Of a stretch of DNA of 64,000 nt, positions 10,561 through 21,948 are shown piece by piece; position 1 is the stretch's first letter; each line of letters starts with the position of its first letter. The notes under the pieces are model-generated. The model was given only the letters and a program-made list of their open reading frames with translations. It made no database searches and was not told where the DNA came from. This DNA is from Acanthopleura granulata (Eukaryota; Mollusca; Polyplacophora; Chitonida; Chitonidae): NCBI GenBank assembly GCA_016165875.1, contig JABBOT010000002.1, positions 18,492,120-18,556,119 on the forward strand, in the 5' to 3' direction. The translations under genes and the position numbers were made by a program.

Positions 10561-11550
10561 TTATTGTAGATTACACTTAAACATTTGTTCAAAAGTGTCT
10601 GCAGAAGCTTCCCGCATATTGTCAGCTGTTGCCTCTCTGTCACAAGCACCTGCCTCTTGGGATATTTCTTGGTCACCAGCGCCCTTAGAAAGTCGTCACT
10701 CATCCCTAAATGTATCGCCTTTAGATTCACAGAAATTGTGTAGCACACAGCACGCAGAGATAATCATTAGGACATATTCAACATTGAAATCCATGCGCTT
10801 CAGCAGACGACGCCATCTACCCTTCAGGCGCCCAAATGCATTCTCTACTACCATGCGATTTCTACTTTGCGTATAGTTAAAGCGATATTGTGCTGGAGTT
10901 GTTCTGGCTGTTTCAGCATATGGCTTCACTAACCAGGTTAAAAGAGGGTATGCTGGATCACCTGGTATGACGACTGTACGTCTGTGTCATGGATTTTTCG
11001 AATTTTGTTAGGAAAAAGTTTGCCAGATTGTCCAAGACGATATATCTCAGAGTTTGCTAACACTCTAGCATCGTGCACCTTCCCCGGCCATCCAATGCAT
11101 CTATCTCTGATTAAGAAGTTACAGTCTACCGTGGCCTGTAATAGAACACTGTAGAAGCCCTTAGGGTTATAGTAATCTGTATGATTTTCTCTGGGTGTTA
11201 GTATTGGAATGTGACAACCATCGAACGCCCCTGCAAAGTTAGGAAAACGCCAAGTTATTTCAAACTGGTGCATTATTCGAAGTAGTCCGTGACCAACTGG
11301 CAAATATATGTATTGCAAGAGCAAAGTATTATGTATTGCTGCACACACTTGCTTCACAATTTTGTAAACAGATGCTCTTGATATATCAAATAAGTGTTAA
11401 ATTGTCCTATGTTCCACATTTGTTGCTAGAGTCCAAAGAGTAACGGCAACCCTCAGTTCTACAGAAATGCATTTTCTAACTTGAGTGTCATACTTTTCAA
11501 TGTGTGGCTTTGGCATCCTGCACAGTTTGTTGAAACTTTTCAGTCTCATC
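10561..11550 (-). pseudogene. Harbinger DDE transposase, copy 2
   Basis: Same gene as at 2174-2973 but with the C-terminus kept. After the catalytic glutamate helix it continues SACCVLHNFCESKGDTFRDE and then a short charged tail ending at the TAA that reads 10561-10563 on the plus strand. Defects are a shared stop at 11397-11399, a one-base deletion near 10976 that separates the second aspartate (VIPGDPAY) from the rest, and an in-frame TGA near 10694. The acceptor next to 11550 is the same as in copy 1. All three catalytic acidic residues are still encoded in one frame or another. Confidence 0.87.
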
Positions 11551-11716
11551 CTGAAATACAAAAGAAAACCAGTGACATATGTAATATAATAACTAACATA
11601 AGACATAACTAATACACATGAACATTCTGAAAAAATATATTAGGATAAATACATGAATATTCATTAACAAAAAATTCAATTCAAAGTTAAATTAGGTAAG
11701 TCTATCAATTAAATGA

Positions 11717-12006
11717 CTCGGCGGGATAGCTCAGGTCGTAGAGTGCCAGCTTTCAGACGGGCAGATCTGTGGTTCAAACCAGAGTAATGCCAAAGGCGGG
11801 GACATCCTGCTCCTTAGCTCGCTAGGCCCTTTTTCATTGACAGGGTGAAAGCTAGATTGGCTGGCCCGGTGTCAGTATAATGTGACTGGGTGAGAGAGGG
11901 GGGAATACTGGAATCGGTGAGACAGCACTAGATAAAATATACCGTGGAAATCTGTCCTAATGATACGGATAAATATTCAAAACACTGGTTATAGTTTTAT
12001 GGAATA
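11717..12006 (+). mobile_element. tRNA-derived SINE in a transposase intron (copy 2)
   Basis: Same insertion as at 3141-3430, with the same flanking duplication (11704-11716 and 12007-12018). It was therefore present before the two copies of the unit separated. Confidence 0.82.
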
Positions 12007-12774
12007 ATCAATGAATGAGTTAGTACGTCTTTGGGTGCTGTTATAATTCCGGTATCATAAACAAATAAATGGAAATATAAGCGGGAGAGCTTTCAGCTAT
12101 GATACAGTAGACGGTTGAGTAATATCTACTCGCATACAATGACTGTGGGGTTGTAGTTAAGAATAGGGTGATAGGCGTGTCCTTCTCAACAGGAGTTGTC
12201 CCTTTGTATTCCATAAATGACTCGAGTGAACAAAAGAGATCGCGGAGAGTGGTGTGCCTGGGAAGCCCACCAAAGAAAGACAATTGAAAACGTAAGTCAT
12301 CAGACGACCGTAAATCTTTTCAGATGTACGATAACATGGGTTGCGTATATGATAACATTACAATTAGTAGATATGGAATATAGCGTATAACCAATGAAGA
12401 ATGTCTTCAATCATGTGACCGTGGGAAAATACATCACGTCATGCATAATTTAGAAAGCGACACGCCCATTGACCTACATCAACCCCAACTTTACGACTCC
12501 CGACTGTGGTAATTAACAAACCAGAACGTCAGGCCGCTAGTGTGATTACGGATATGCCACCTTTTTTCCTCAATAACATCCGTAAGCAAAGAAATCGAAG
12601 TGTGGACGGCGCCATCTTGAAAGTGGTCAGATTGTACCTCTAGTGACTGAAGAGTGCTACTTTGAAAGACCTCGGCCTGCTGACGACGTCTCAAGTGTAA
12701 CCGGTACTTATCAAGTGGGCTCGGTCCGGGCCCACGTGAAAGGAGCCGGGCCCGGCAGCAGTGTAAACGTAGCT

Positions 12775-13173
12775 AAGGAGCGATACATGCTCCAAAACAA
12801 CAACTTAGGAAAATAGCAAGCGGCAAAACAAGCTCACAAAGTGGTAAGAAAAAAAAATATTGGAGTACTAATTCATCTGTGCCGAATGACGTGAAAACCG
12901 AGCTCAAATAAATCCCAGGAATCTTCAAGTGGACCTAAACACTGCTGTAAGCTTTACAACTTCCTCGCTCATGTTTATAGACAAAGTAAAGGAAATGCGG
13001 GATGATTTGATCGTAAACATGTTTACAACATGGGTATATCATTCGAGAATGTACGCTTTATGTACAATGACACGAAACTCATAAACACACAAGCCTCGAG
13101 AGCACGCGACTGAATGCCATTGCAGGCTATAACCTACACAGAGGGAAAATGTAGTTCAGACACCTATCCCGGT
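12775..13173 (+). repeat. Right arm of the Harbinger-hosting repeat (copy 2)
   Basis: Same as 4192-4590 and similar to 35488-35905. Confidence 0.75.
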
Positions 13174-15570
13174 TACAATAAAAACAAATGAAAAGAATGT
13201 AATTTATTATTTCAGACACGGGATTCGTAACAGGTGAAATAGGGGTACTGTTTGTCTAAGTTGATTACGATTATTTTAAGTTGCTATGTAGGTCTTTCGT
13301 GCAAATGGGGGATTTTAGGTTGTGAAGAGCTTTGGATACATATTGCTAACTCTGACCGGTCTAAATGCCACTGGGGGAAACCTGCTGTAGAACGAGGGCT
13401 CTACACTAACCACCAGTAGCGGCAATACACGTCTAGGAAGGAAAACGTCTTCAAGACTACTTATTGGCACAGACGACGCTGAAAAGCGGTTGCAACAGCT
13501 CCCCGCCTGGATCAGGAAGTCATTAGCCAAGGCGTCATAAGAGCCAATAAGTAGACGCTGTGAGTGTGTTTATGGTAGGCTATGTTATGGGCTAACACGG
13601 GTAGGTTCTCATGTCGTAATCTCGAAGTTTCTTATAATTAGATGCACACTAGACATTTGAGTTTTGAATTGTTTGTGACGTCTTAATGCACTTTGTAGTT
13701 AATTGAAACTAATAAATTTATCACAGAGAATCTCCATGAAATTAGTTAAAGGCTCAGACAAAGATCAGTTAACATCTTATACTTTGACTGACAGCTCTTC
13801 TTTCATGTATCTTAGGATGTGGTTCTCTGCAGTATTTAGAAACATTTTTCATTCAACTTACACAAACATGTAAGGGTTTTCTTTCATAATGACATGTTTT
13901 ACTTGACGTCTCTATCAGAAGTCCACGGCCGTCCCTAATTGGTTTTTTTTTTAACCTTTCAGTACATCAGCATTCTTACAATTCGAAAAGTAGGCCCCTA
14001 CAGTGTAATTATCGTGTCCAAGAGAGGCTTATTACTGCGCAATGACTTCAGGGAGATTCTCAAGAGATGTGTATAATGGACAAACTTGACTCAGCGCTAT
14101 TCTACGTTTTATTGCACACCTCACAGCTGGAGCTTTACAACAAACATTAATATCCATCGCTCCGAATCAACAGACCTGTGTCATTTCGTCCATTTATCTT
14201 TTAGGCCGTACGCTGTTTGCTGTAGCGTTCAAGTTCGCCCCAGTGAGAATGGGCCTATATAAAACTGTCATGGAAAGTTGGATTATGTGACAACGTATTT
14301 TATACTAAAAGTTCTCCTCGTGACAGTGACACAATCAAAGTGCGGAATATATCGCGTCCAGCGAGGTCGATTGACTACCTAAGTCCCTTTGTCTGACGAC
14401 CGAAATCAAAGGGCGATCAGCCGTGCCACCCTGCATATTAGGGCTATTAAGGCTAAATATAGCACAAAAACAAAACAGACCCATGCTTGCACCCAACATC
14501 GTCGTTGACAGCCTAAAACGGTCTCTGTGAGCCTTATACATTGTAAATATCACGCAAGTGAAGCCTCAGCACTTGAAAACGATGAAATTAGGAAAACTTT
14601 TACTCATGCGGTGGACACCGACTGCTACTGGTTATGCAAATCAATCCAGCGATAAGGAAATATTACAACAGAGTTGTGAACGGAACAGTGGAACACTAAA
14701 TGTGTGCACTGGAGCAATATGAGTTTGAAGAATCATGTATGCCCAAGGAACTTTGATGAACAGGATAATAGTTTCAGTAACAGATATCAGGCAGACATAT
14801 TATATAGCTTTCAAATATATATGCATCGCTGGCAGACATATTCAGTACGATATGGGTACAATCAAGTAGGAGCACACATTAATTATAAGACTTCAGGATT
14901 ATTATATATGTACCGGATACATTGATTTGATAACATATTTATATACACGTGTATTAATTGATAGTAATAGAATGTCTAGAACATCTGCTCAAAAGTTTCA
15001 TTTAATACTCTTTCACCAACACATAGATAAAAAGTGCTGCTTGGACACATAAATTTTGCGCTTACATGCACTATAAATTAGAAGATTTGGATACTATTTT
15101 TGACACAGGATTGCATATGTATTTGTGGTACTTTTCAGGCTATGTACTTTGAAGTAATGCCTTGAAACATTTGAGCATATTTTCCTATATTTACCCAAAA
15201 GCCAAAATTTTAGGCACACCAAATGAGGCATGATAAGAAGACATTAAACCATATATGGTAACAGGATAGGCAAGTTCTTATTGGCAAATCTGTGATTTCT
15301 TTTCATGCAGGTGACATTTGATTGATTGATCACTAGCGCCGGGTATAAATCTAGTTAAATACCGTATACGTTTTAACTAGCATTATATAGCGTGCGTGCT
15401 TTAACCTAATGAGAGATAATCCTAAGGGAAGGTATTTCATTCCTGTGTTGTCTAACTTGTTTTAATGCCTTATATATCTAATCTTTGGAAAGGCTCAGAG
15501 ATTAACGCAGCGAATCACGTTTCTGTTTTCTGGTTGCTGTTAGGGATATTCAGTGTAGTGGGAACTCTAA
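13174..15570. other. Non-coding part of the duplicated unit (copy 2)
   Basis: Counterpart of 4591-6990. No gene recognised. Around 14400-14500 it carries small insertions relative to copy 1 (for example near ATCAAAGGGCGATCAGCCG). Confidence 0.4.
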
Positions 15571-15699
15571 AGACCGCCAAATTTCAGTCGTTGCCGGGGC
15601 ATCAGACGGGCAGGACGTATAAAAACAATATTCTGGACTATAATAAGAACTATTTTATTAATTCAGCTTCGGCTGGGAGTTCAGTGCATCATCACAAGA

Positions 15700-16990
15700 G
15701 TCATGCGTCGAGCTCAACCGCCGAGGAAATCTTCACGTTCAAGGAAACAAGCCTCAGAGATTAATTCTGCCTCTGAGTTCTCAGTCCCAGTCCTTTCCGC
15801 TCGAAGAAGAAGATAGGGAAAGGAGTAAAAAGGAGCAGGGTAACAACCTCATGGATGTAAGCCTACTACTGCTGCACAAGCTGAGGATCTTGGTGACACT
15901 GGTAACAGTGACACTGCGACCAGTTCATTTTAGCTACCGATCCTCACGGCCACGGCGCCAGTCATCGGAGAGCAACAGCACACAGCCATGGCAGTGAACC
16001 TTGCCGCATCCTCGACAAATTTACCATCAGCGGCTTCATTAGCAGGTATTTCGCTTGGCATTCCTTTCAGTAACGCTCAGCACCTCAATGCCAAACTGTT
16101 AAATAATCAGAATTTGTTCCCTGGCAATTCTGTTGAGCCAAGCCACCAGTTGGGGTTTCAGGTTGGCTCAAACGGGGTCCCCGCTGCACGCCGAGCCCAG
16201 TGCCGCAGTGCGGTGACAGTCCGCTGAGCGGCTTGCACATCCCGACTGGGCCTGGGGCAGGTAACAGGTGATACAGGGCCCGTGCCGTTTCAGGGTGAAG
16301 CCACGGGTTTTAGTCCTACGCTTGCATATCAGCCTAGTCCGCTGGTTAGTTCTTGTGACGCTTTAGATGTGCACGTACCTAGCCAAATAAGAGAAAGATC
16401 TGAGGTGGACTGTACATGGATTTGCCACTCCTGTTAAAGATTGCCCATGATCTGAATGAACAGGCTTGTTCTCTATCTTTAAGTGGGCAGCCAGGTGAGG
16501 TAGTACTTGGAAGGCCTAAAGCCCAGGTTATGCGACTGGATTCAATTCATATGTGGACAAATGCTTTCTTGATATTTTTAAGTGCATATCTGGAGCGTCA
16601 TCCTCAGAAAGCACGTCATCTGTTAAAATACATGGTATAGTGCGGTCGCCCGCTGCTCGCTTGAATGGCTTTGCCTGGCGGAGTTATGATGAGCAGTTCA
16701 GGTTGAGAATGGCACAGAAGCCTAAATCTTCGTGGGCAGTCATTGACGCAGGGCTCTGGCTGTTCTGGTTGCTACCCCAGGGAGATTCCATATTTAGCGT
16801 ATCTCCCGATTTCAAGACTTAGAGCAGAGGTAACGGCAGAAAAACCAACCAGCAAGCCACATGCTAGGCATTTAATGACAATGGTTGCAGTCGACAACAG
16901 TGTCGTTTCCAGCATAAGTGAGGCAAATGCGGTGGCTTACTTTCTGCAAAGGACTGTTATTTGTCAAAAAAGGGCACAGCGTATCCAAAG
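15700..16990 (+). pseudogene. Gag-like ORF of the tyrosine-recombinase retrotransposon (copy 2)
   Basis: More complete than copy 1. From 15988 it reads MAVNLAASSTNLPSAASLAG and continues with a stop at about 16225. MDLPLLLKIAHDLNEQACSL begins at 16416. WTNAFLIFLSAYLERHPQKA lies near 16555-16610 and is absent from copy 1. YDEQFRLRMAQKPKSSW stands at 16685 and onward. The conserved WxxAF and YDEQFRLR blocks are typical of the capsid-like protein of DIRS-type elements. At least three frame changes or stops are needed to read across it. Confidence 0.72.
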
Positions 16991-17119
16991 GTGCGGACGC
17001 AAAAGCAGCTATCTCATTAGTCAACTATCTCATTACCTGCTAGGGATGGTACATGGAATAATACTGTGGAATTAACGTCGCAATTATCTGAAATATTTTC
17101 CATTCCCCCTTCGCTTATC

Positions 17120-18240
17120 TGTTACTCCAAATTGTGTAAATATTTAGTGAGCTACCCTAAACAGAATGATAAGGATAAATTGCTAGTAGGGTTTAAGAAA
17201 GGTTTTTCAGTGCAATATACTGTCCTCATATTCCAACAGACTGTAAAAATTTATTATCTGTGCGGGAGGCCGAAGAAATTGCTGAACGTAAAATTAGGAG
17301 AGAGGTATGCCTTGGAAGCGTTGCAGATCCGTTTCCATCTGGACCTATATCAACGCTCCGCATATCACCCCTCGGATTAGTCCTAAAGAAATCACCAGGA
17401 AAGTTTCTGAATCACTAATAGGCTAATTCAAGACCTTTCTTAATCAATGAGAGCCTCTCTGAATGATTTTATAGAACCAGCTATTTGCCCTGTGCCTTAT
17501 TCTAAAATTGATGATGGTATTGAGTTGATACAAACGCTGGGGAAAGGTGCTTTATTAGCAAAAGCTGATATACAGTCTGGCGTTCAGATTGCTCCCAATT
17601 TATACGGGAGACTTTGACGAGATAGGGTTAAAATTTCTCGGTAAATACCACTTAGACAAATGTCAGCACATGGGTATTAAAATATTGTGCTCGATTTTTG
17701 AATTGTTCAGTACTTTTGTTGAATGGTGTGTAAAAGTGCTCAGCGGTCTGGACTCAGTATCACATTACTTAGAACGCGAATCTCAGTCCCTGTTAACGAC
17801 CCTCCGGCAGGTATATTTCAGTAGCAGAGGATAAGACTACAGACCGATGTTGTTGTCTTACTTATCTCGGGCTAGAGAGAGACTCCCAGGAAATGGTAGT
17901 TCGCGTACCAGTAGATAAATTGTCTGAGTTATCCAGCAAAATATTCCGCTCAGAGGAGGTGAAGAAATTAACTTTGAGGGAGTTACACTCCTTAATCGGT
18001 TCACTAAGTTTGGCTATTGTGCAGGGTAGAGCTTTCTGTAGGCGGCATGTAGATGCCACGACGGGAATAGAGAAGCCTCACCATTATATCCATGTTACGC
18101 AGAAAATGAAATCAGATCTTAGTGTGTGGAAGCAATTCCTGAGCACCTGTAATGGCACTAGGCTGTTTCTGAATAAATATTGGTATGACAGTGATGCAAT
18201 CGAAATTTTTACCAATCTATTTTTATTATTTTATCTATTT
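17120..18240 (+). pseudogene. Reverse transcriptase domain (copy 2), catalytic motif lost
   Basis: Blocks in order: GFKKGFSVQYT near 17190, ISPLGLVPKKSPG region near 17350, SLNDFIEP at 17454, IQTLGKGALLAKADIQS near 17530, GLKFLGKYHLDKC near 17630, SVSHYLE at about 17755, LGLERDSQEMVVRVP near 17866, and LRELHSLIGSLSLAIVQGRA with FCRRHVDATTGIEKPHHY near 18040. These are the fingers, palm and thumb of a DIRS/Ngaro reverse transcriptase. The expected YxDD-type motif after HY is replaced by LERESQ, so the active site is gone. Several frameshifts separate the blocks. Confidence 0.82.
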
Positions 18241-18650
18241 TAGTGGTAGATGTACATGTGAGGCCTGGCCGCAGCATCGGCTTGACAATGAGTTGGTGAA
18301 AGATATCACATTTCTTGAGCTCTTTCCTATTGTTGTATCCATTGTTTTATGAAGTGACTATTTGCAGAACAGCAGGGTGACATTTAGATCTTATAAAAAG
18401 GCAGTTGTAGACATGGTTAACAAGCAGACTTCAGAGTGTAGGTGGGTGGTCAAGTTAGTGCGTGAGTTAGTGTGGCTTGTCTAACGCATAACATTTTATT
18501 CAGAGCTAAGCATATTCCGGGTGTGGATAACGGTATAGGGGACGCTATTTCACGTTTTCAGTGGGTGCGTTTTCGGGAGTTGGTTCCTCATGCGAACCGT
18601 CAACCAGCCCCAATACCGGAGTGGCTGTGGGCGCTTTGATGCGCTAAGCG
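18241..18650 (+). pseudogene. RNase H domain of the same element
   Basis: It reads DITFLELFPIVVSIVL near 18305, then FRSYKKAVVDMVNKQTSE near 18383, and KHIPGVDNGIGDAISRF near 18512, followed by ELVPHANRQPAPIPEWLW. The family has an aspartate where the sequence shows tyrosine in FRSYKK, so an active-site residue is lost. The GDAISR aspartate remains. Stops occur at about 18352 and 18482. Confidence 0.75.
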
Positions 18651-18689
18651 GACGGGCTCTTCAGGGCATCATATTCTCCGAAAACAAGG

Positions 18690-19515
18690 AAGGCGTATGC
18701 TACAGATGTCTCGTCATTAGAACAGTTTAGAGCTTCATTTGGGCTACCTGTTTGTTGGCCTGTGCCAGTAAACCAATTAATACAATTAATGGCTCATTTG
18801 TTTCAGCAAAAGCTATCTGTTTCTACCATGTCTACCTACTTAGCGGGTATAGCCTGTCAGCATAAACTTCTGGGATTAGTCCACACTACTCAGGATTTCC
18901 CCGTGAGGAGATTGTGAGACAGCAAGTCAAAATCAGGGTCATCACGTGACATGAGAGTCCCAATTACCATCAATTGTCCAGAGTTAATGATTGGTGCTTT
19001 GCAATGTGTCGCTCGAGCATTGAAACAAAGTTGTTTAGCTCTTATTCCTTTTTGGTTTCTTAAGAGTCAGTGAATTCACTTCCATTAATGGCAAAAGTAA
19101 TGACGAAAGCCTAAAATGTAGTGGCACCTGTGACATTTCCTTCAGAGAAGGTGTGTGTGTAATGAATGTTAGGCTGTGTTTCTTTAAAACCGACCAAACT
19201 GGACGAGGAACTACTCTTATTCTCAGGATGAAAGTAGGTAACTCACTGTGCCTGTGACAGGTATTTAAAGTTATTTGTCAGTCCATTCAAGGGAGACACC
19301 TCGTCGTGCACTATGACTGTACTCCACCCACTCGCTATCAGTTGTCCGCTATCATAAAATCAGTGCTACAGTATGTAGGTGTTACGTCTCCTTATTACAC
19401 CACTCATTCTTTTCGCATTGGAGCTACGACAACTGCTGCCAGTATGGGGTTCAAAGCAGCCGACATTTAACGTCTAGGCCGTTGGCGCTCAAATGCATAA
19501 CAAAGTTATATAAGG
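18690..19515 (+). pseudogene. Tyrosine recombinase of the same element
   Basis: This enzyme integrates the element through a tyrosine-linked intermediate, so no integrase or LTR is needed. An N-terminal part is visible near 18725 (FRASFGLPVCWPVPVNQLIQ and the following LFQQKLSVSTMSTYLAGIAC). The C-terminal catalytic part shows HSFRIGATTTAASMGFKAAD at 19405 (the HxxR histidine and arginine), LGRWRSNA near 19474, and the tyrosine codon TAT at 19507-19509 in QSYIR, which is the expected nucleophile. Stops at 19468 and 19498 and a poorly readable middle part make it non-functional. Confidence 0.8.
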
Positions 19516-19624
19516 ATATCCTACATTAATTGCTCTATCTAGTTAATTTGTTAAATAGTATTATGGCTGTCTGTTCTTTTGTGAGTGTTCCCCTGTCTCG
19601 GTCTCTTTTTTCTCTTTTAAGACC

Positions 19625-20085
19625 GCGACACCACCAGGGGTTGGATCGTCGGCTCCAGTTATGTGCATTGGGCTGGCAAGGGAGAGGCTTCAAAACCCAA
19701 TGGGAAGGATTTTGGCTTGGTTCTAACGACATCGTTCACGAGAAGCTGCGTCCCCTGGTGGACAGGATGATCGGGGACTTAAAGCTACTGGAGGGCTTGC
19801 TGCGGCCTGGAGCTACCTTCTGCTTCTCCAGCATGGTCCCTCGCATCAGATGGAGAGGGGCTGTTCACATCAAGAAGATCGAGCAGGCGAGGAAGCGCGT
19901 GAAGAGAGGAGTGGGGCTGTTCCTCCAGAAGGCAGGCGGCCTCTTAATCAGGCACCTGGACATTCAACATTCTCTTCCCACCTTGTACCACGGTGACGGC
20001 GTTCACCTGTCCGAGATAGGCACAAATTTTTTCTTGAATATCTTGAAGGGTGTAGTGGAGGGCGTATACTATATAAAACTTTCGG
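19625..20085 (+). pseudogene. SGNH/GDSL-hydrolase-like domain downstream of the recombinase
   Basis: Block I reads GWIVGSSYVHWAG at about 19639-19677 (usual form GDS). After a frame change, LGSNDIVHEKL gives block III (asparagine in GSND at 19719-19730). DGVHLSEIG at 19995-20021 gives the block V aspartate and histidine. The middle has VPRIRWRGAVHIKKIEQAR, which I know from hydrolase-like proteins of mollusc and fish retroelements. The distance between blocks I and III is too short for the family, so sequence is missing. Ngaro-group elements are known to carry such an ORF. Its role in the life cycle is unclear. Confidence 0.75.
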
Positions 20086-20599
20086 GTGTGTATCCCCATC
20101 TGGACTACTACACACAGAACACACAGCCGCGTACGATTATTGCATGTAGTATTCGCCTATCTTTGTTGATGTTTGTTTGCATTTTTATGGACCAACGTTA
20201 GCTACCGCTAGTTTGTATGGTGGCGATTGGCTTTGGGCCTCTCGTTTGGCGGTGGTTTTCATGAGTAATGGGTATCTGTACAGGCACTGATGACGGTATG
20301 GTATGCTTGTCTGCGAAAAAACCCAGTTAGCATTTGGGGCCTGCTAGAGTAATAACCCTGGGGGCAGTTCTGTTGGAGTGTGTGCATTGATTGTCTGTCT
20401 GTGTAAAACCCCAGAGGATGGTCGGTGCATATAATCTAACTTTTATGGATCAGTTTGGCCTTTTGGCAATAATTTGAATTGTCCGCGCTCGTGTCGTCAC
20501 CCGAACTGGGAAATTCAAATGGGGAGTCCGCCGGAGCTTAACCCCGAGGAATTCAGTGGGGCTGGCGCGTCACGGCAATTTTTTCGACAGCCAGCAATA

Positions 20600-21940
20600 G
20601 GTTTTTTGTATTACCCATAAAAGCCCAATGCCATTACTATTATGGTTTGATATAGGAATACAGCCGTGGCCATTTTCTTTCATATAGAAAGTGCGTTGTG
20701 TTTTTTCCCTGTATTTAAATATGCTAGTTATGCGGATAATACTTGAGACAATACATTTGCCTTGCCGAGCTGGAAATAGTTTTATTAGTACTATTATGTT
20801 ACGTACAACATATATTAAATTATATATTGCATATTTGAACACTCTCCTTTACAAGAATATAATTATATATTGATATCAAGGATTACATGTCAGTGTATTT
20901 CTTAAAATTAAGAGAAATATGAAATTTTAATGCTCTTTAGTTTGCGCATATAAATAGTAAAACAATTACTGTATTTATATGGCTATATCCAACATTCTGT
21001 ATTTGTGTATACATATTTATTTCACTGTTCATTGCGGCAAGTTCAAGGATGATTTCACTGACACCATGGCCATCAGCGTTATGGGTCTAGAAAACCACAA
21101 TGCCCACTGATATTTTATGTATCTGAATAGTATCTCTTACATGAAGTAAATCATGTGTTCATATAATGAATGTCAGTATATGCCTTAAAATTAAAAGTGA
21201 CATGAAAGTAAAATTTTCTGAATTTTACAAATATAAATGGTAACCTGTATTACTATTACTGTATAACCATGGCTATATACTGTTTAAATTTTTACTTGCC
21301 TGTTCTTTAAGTCCAAACTGAAGAATTTTTCACTTACATGATGGCAATCAGTTTTATGGGAGGAGAAAACCAGAGTGGCAAAGGTGAATCGTTGACCTTC
21401 GGCAAGTTACCGACAAACTTTCCCACTTGTGATATATATGTATAAATGTGCACAACTTTTTGATTCAATACATGTACCGCTCAGATTTACTTGAATGTAA
21501 CCATGTCAGCATTTGCAATTGTTTTTTACTTTAAGTGAATTGAGAGAATACTTTTATAAATGGCCAGGATAATGTTATTTTTATAAATATCCAGGGGTAT
21601 TGTAGCTTATGACATTTCTCACATTCCATACTGATCATATGCCAGCCTTGTTGACTTGCAACAAATAACCCATTTTTTATTACAATGTATTTGTTGCTTA
21701 ACCCTTACATGACTGGCTGTTGTTACTTCTGGTTAGTTTCCTAGCTTGCTGTCATTAATACGTATACATGATTATGAGGCTGAATCTAAGATAAAGTGTT
21801 GAATGGATCTCTCACCAAAATAATTTATGAGTTGTGTTTTATATTCATTTCACATATTGCTGTTTAAGAAATTTGATAGTGTAGGGCTGGAAAGTGAAAT
21901 GCGAGAACAGACTTATTACCAATACTAGTTTTCAGACATA
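20600..21940. other. AT-rich stretch, nothing recognised
   Basis: Between the two retroelements. Strongly AT-rich. No exon, RNA gene or known repeat seen. Confidence 0.45.
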
Positions 21941-21948
21941 ACGTTAGG

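Larger units (their letters stand above)
9101..12774. mobile_element. PIF/Harbinger DNA transposon, copy 2, left end deleted
   Basis: The right terminal repeat is kept (CAGTGTAAACG at 12759-12769). The left one is gone: sequence corresponding to copy 1 971-2039 is missing and the flank runs straight into exon 2 of the Myb-like gene. This copy keeps the 1.5 kb lost from copy 1, so the two copies together cover nearly the whole element. With one end absent it cannot transpose. Confidence 0.85.
8772..17534. repeat. Large duplicated unit, copy 2 (starts at the assembly gap)
   Basis: This matches 640-8761 from its first base. It is about 640 bp longer because the Harbinger deletion here is smaller than in copy 1 and because it keeps retrotransposon segments that copy 1 has lost. 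It begins immediately after the Ns. Confidence 0.93.
15600..20570 (+). mobile_element. Tyrosine-recombinase retrotransposon (Ngaro/DIRS type) with hydrolase domain
   Basis: The order of domains is gag-like, reverse transcriptase, RNase H, tyrosine recombinase, SGNH-hydrolase-like. This is the layout I know for Ngaro-group elements; no DAM-type methyltransferase was seen, which argues against the DIRS1 group. All genes are interrupted. Exact ends are not fixed: the left edge lies somewhere before the gag start near 15700, and a GC-richer tail with GGGGAGTCCGCCGGAGC near 20520 may be the right end. I did not find the split direct repeats expected of the group. The part up to 17534 also exists in copy 1; the rest is found only here. 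Confidence 0.78.

Noticed and set aside
640..17534. CRISPR array or other prokaryotic defence locus
   Set aside because: No short regularly spaced repeats; spliced transposon genes and SINEs show a eukaryotic genome.
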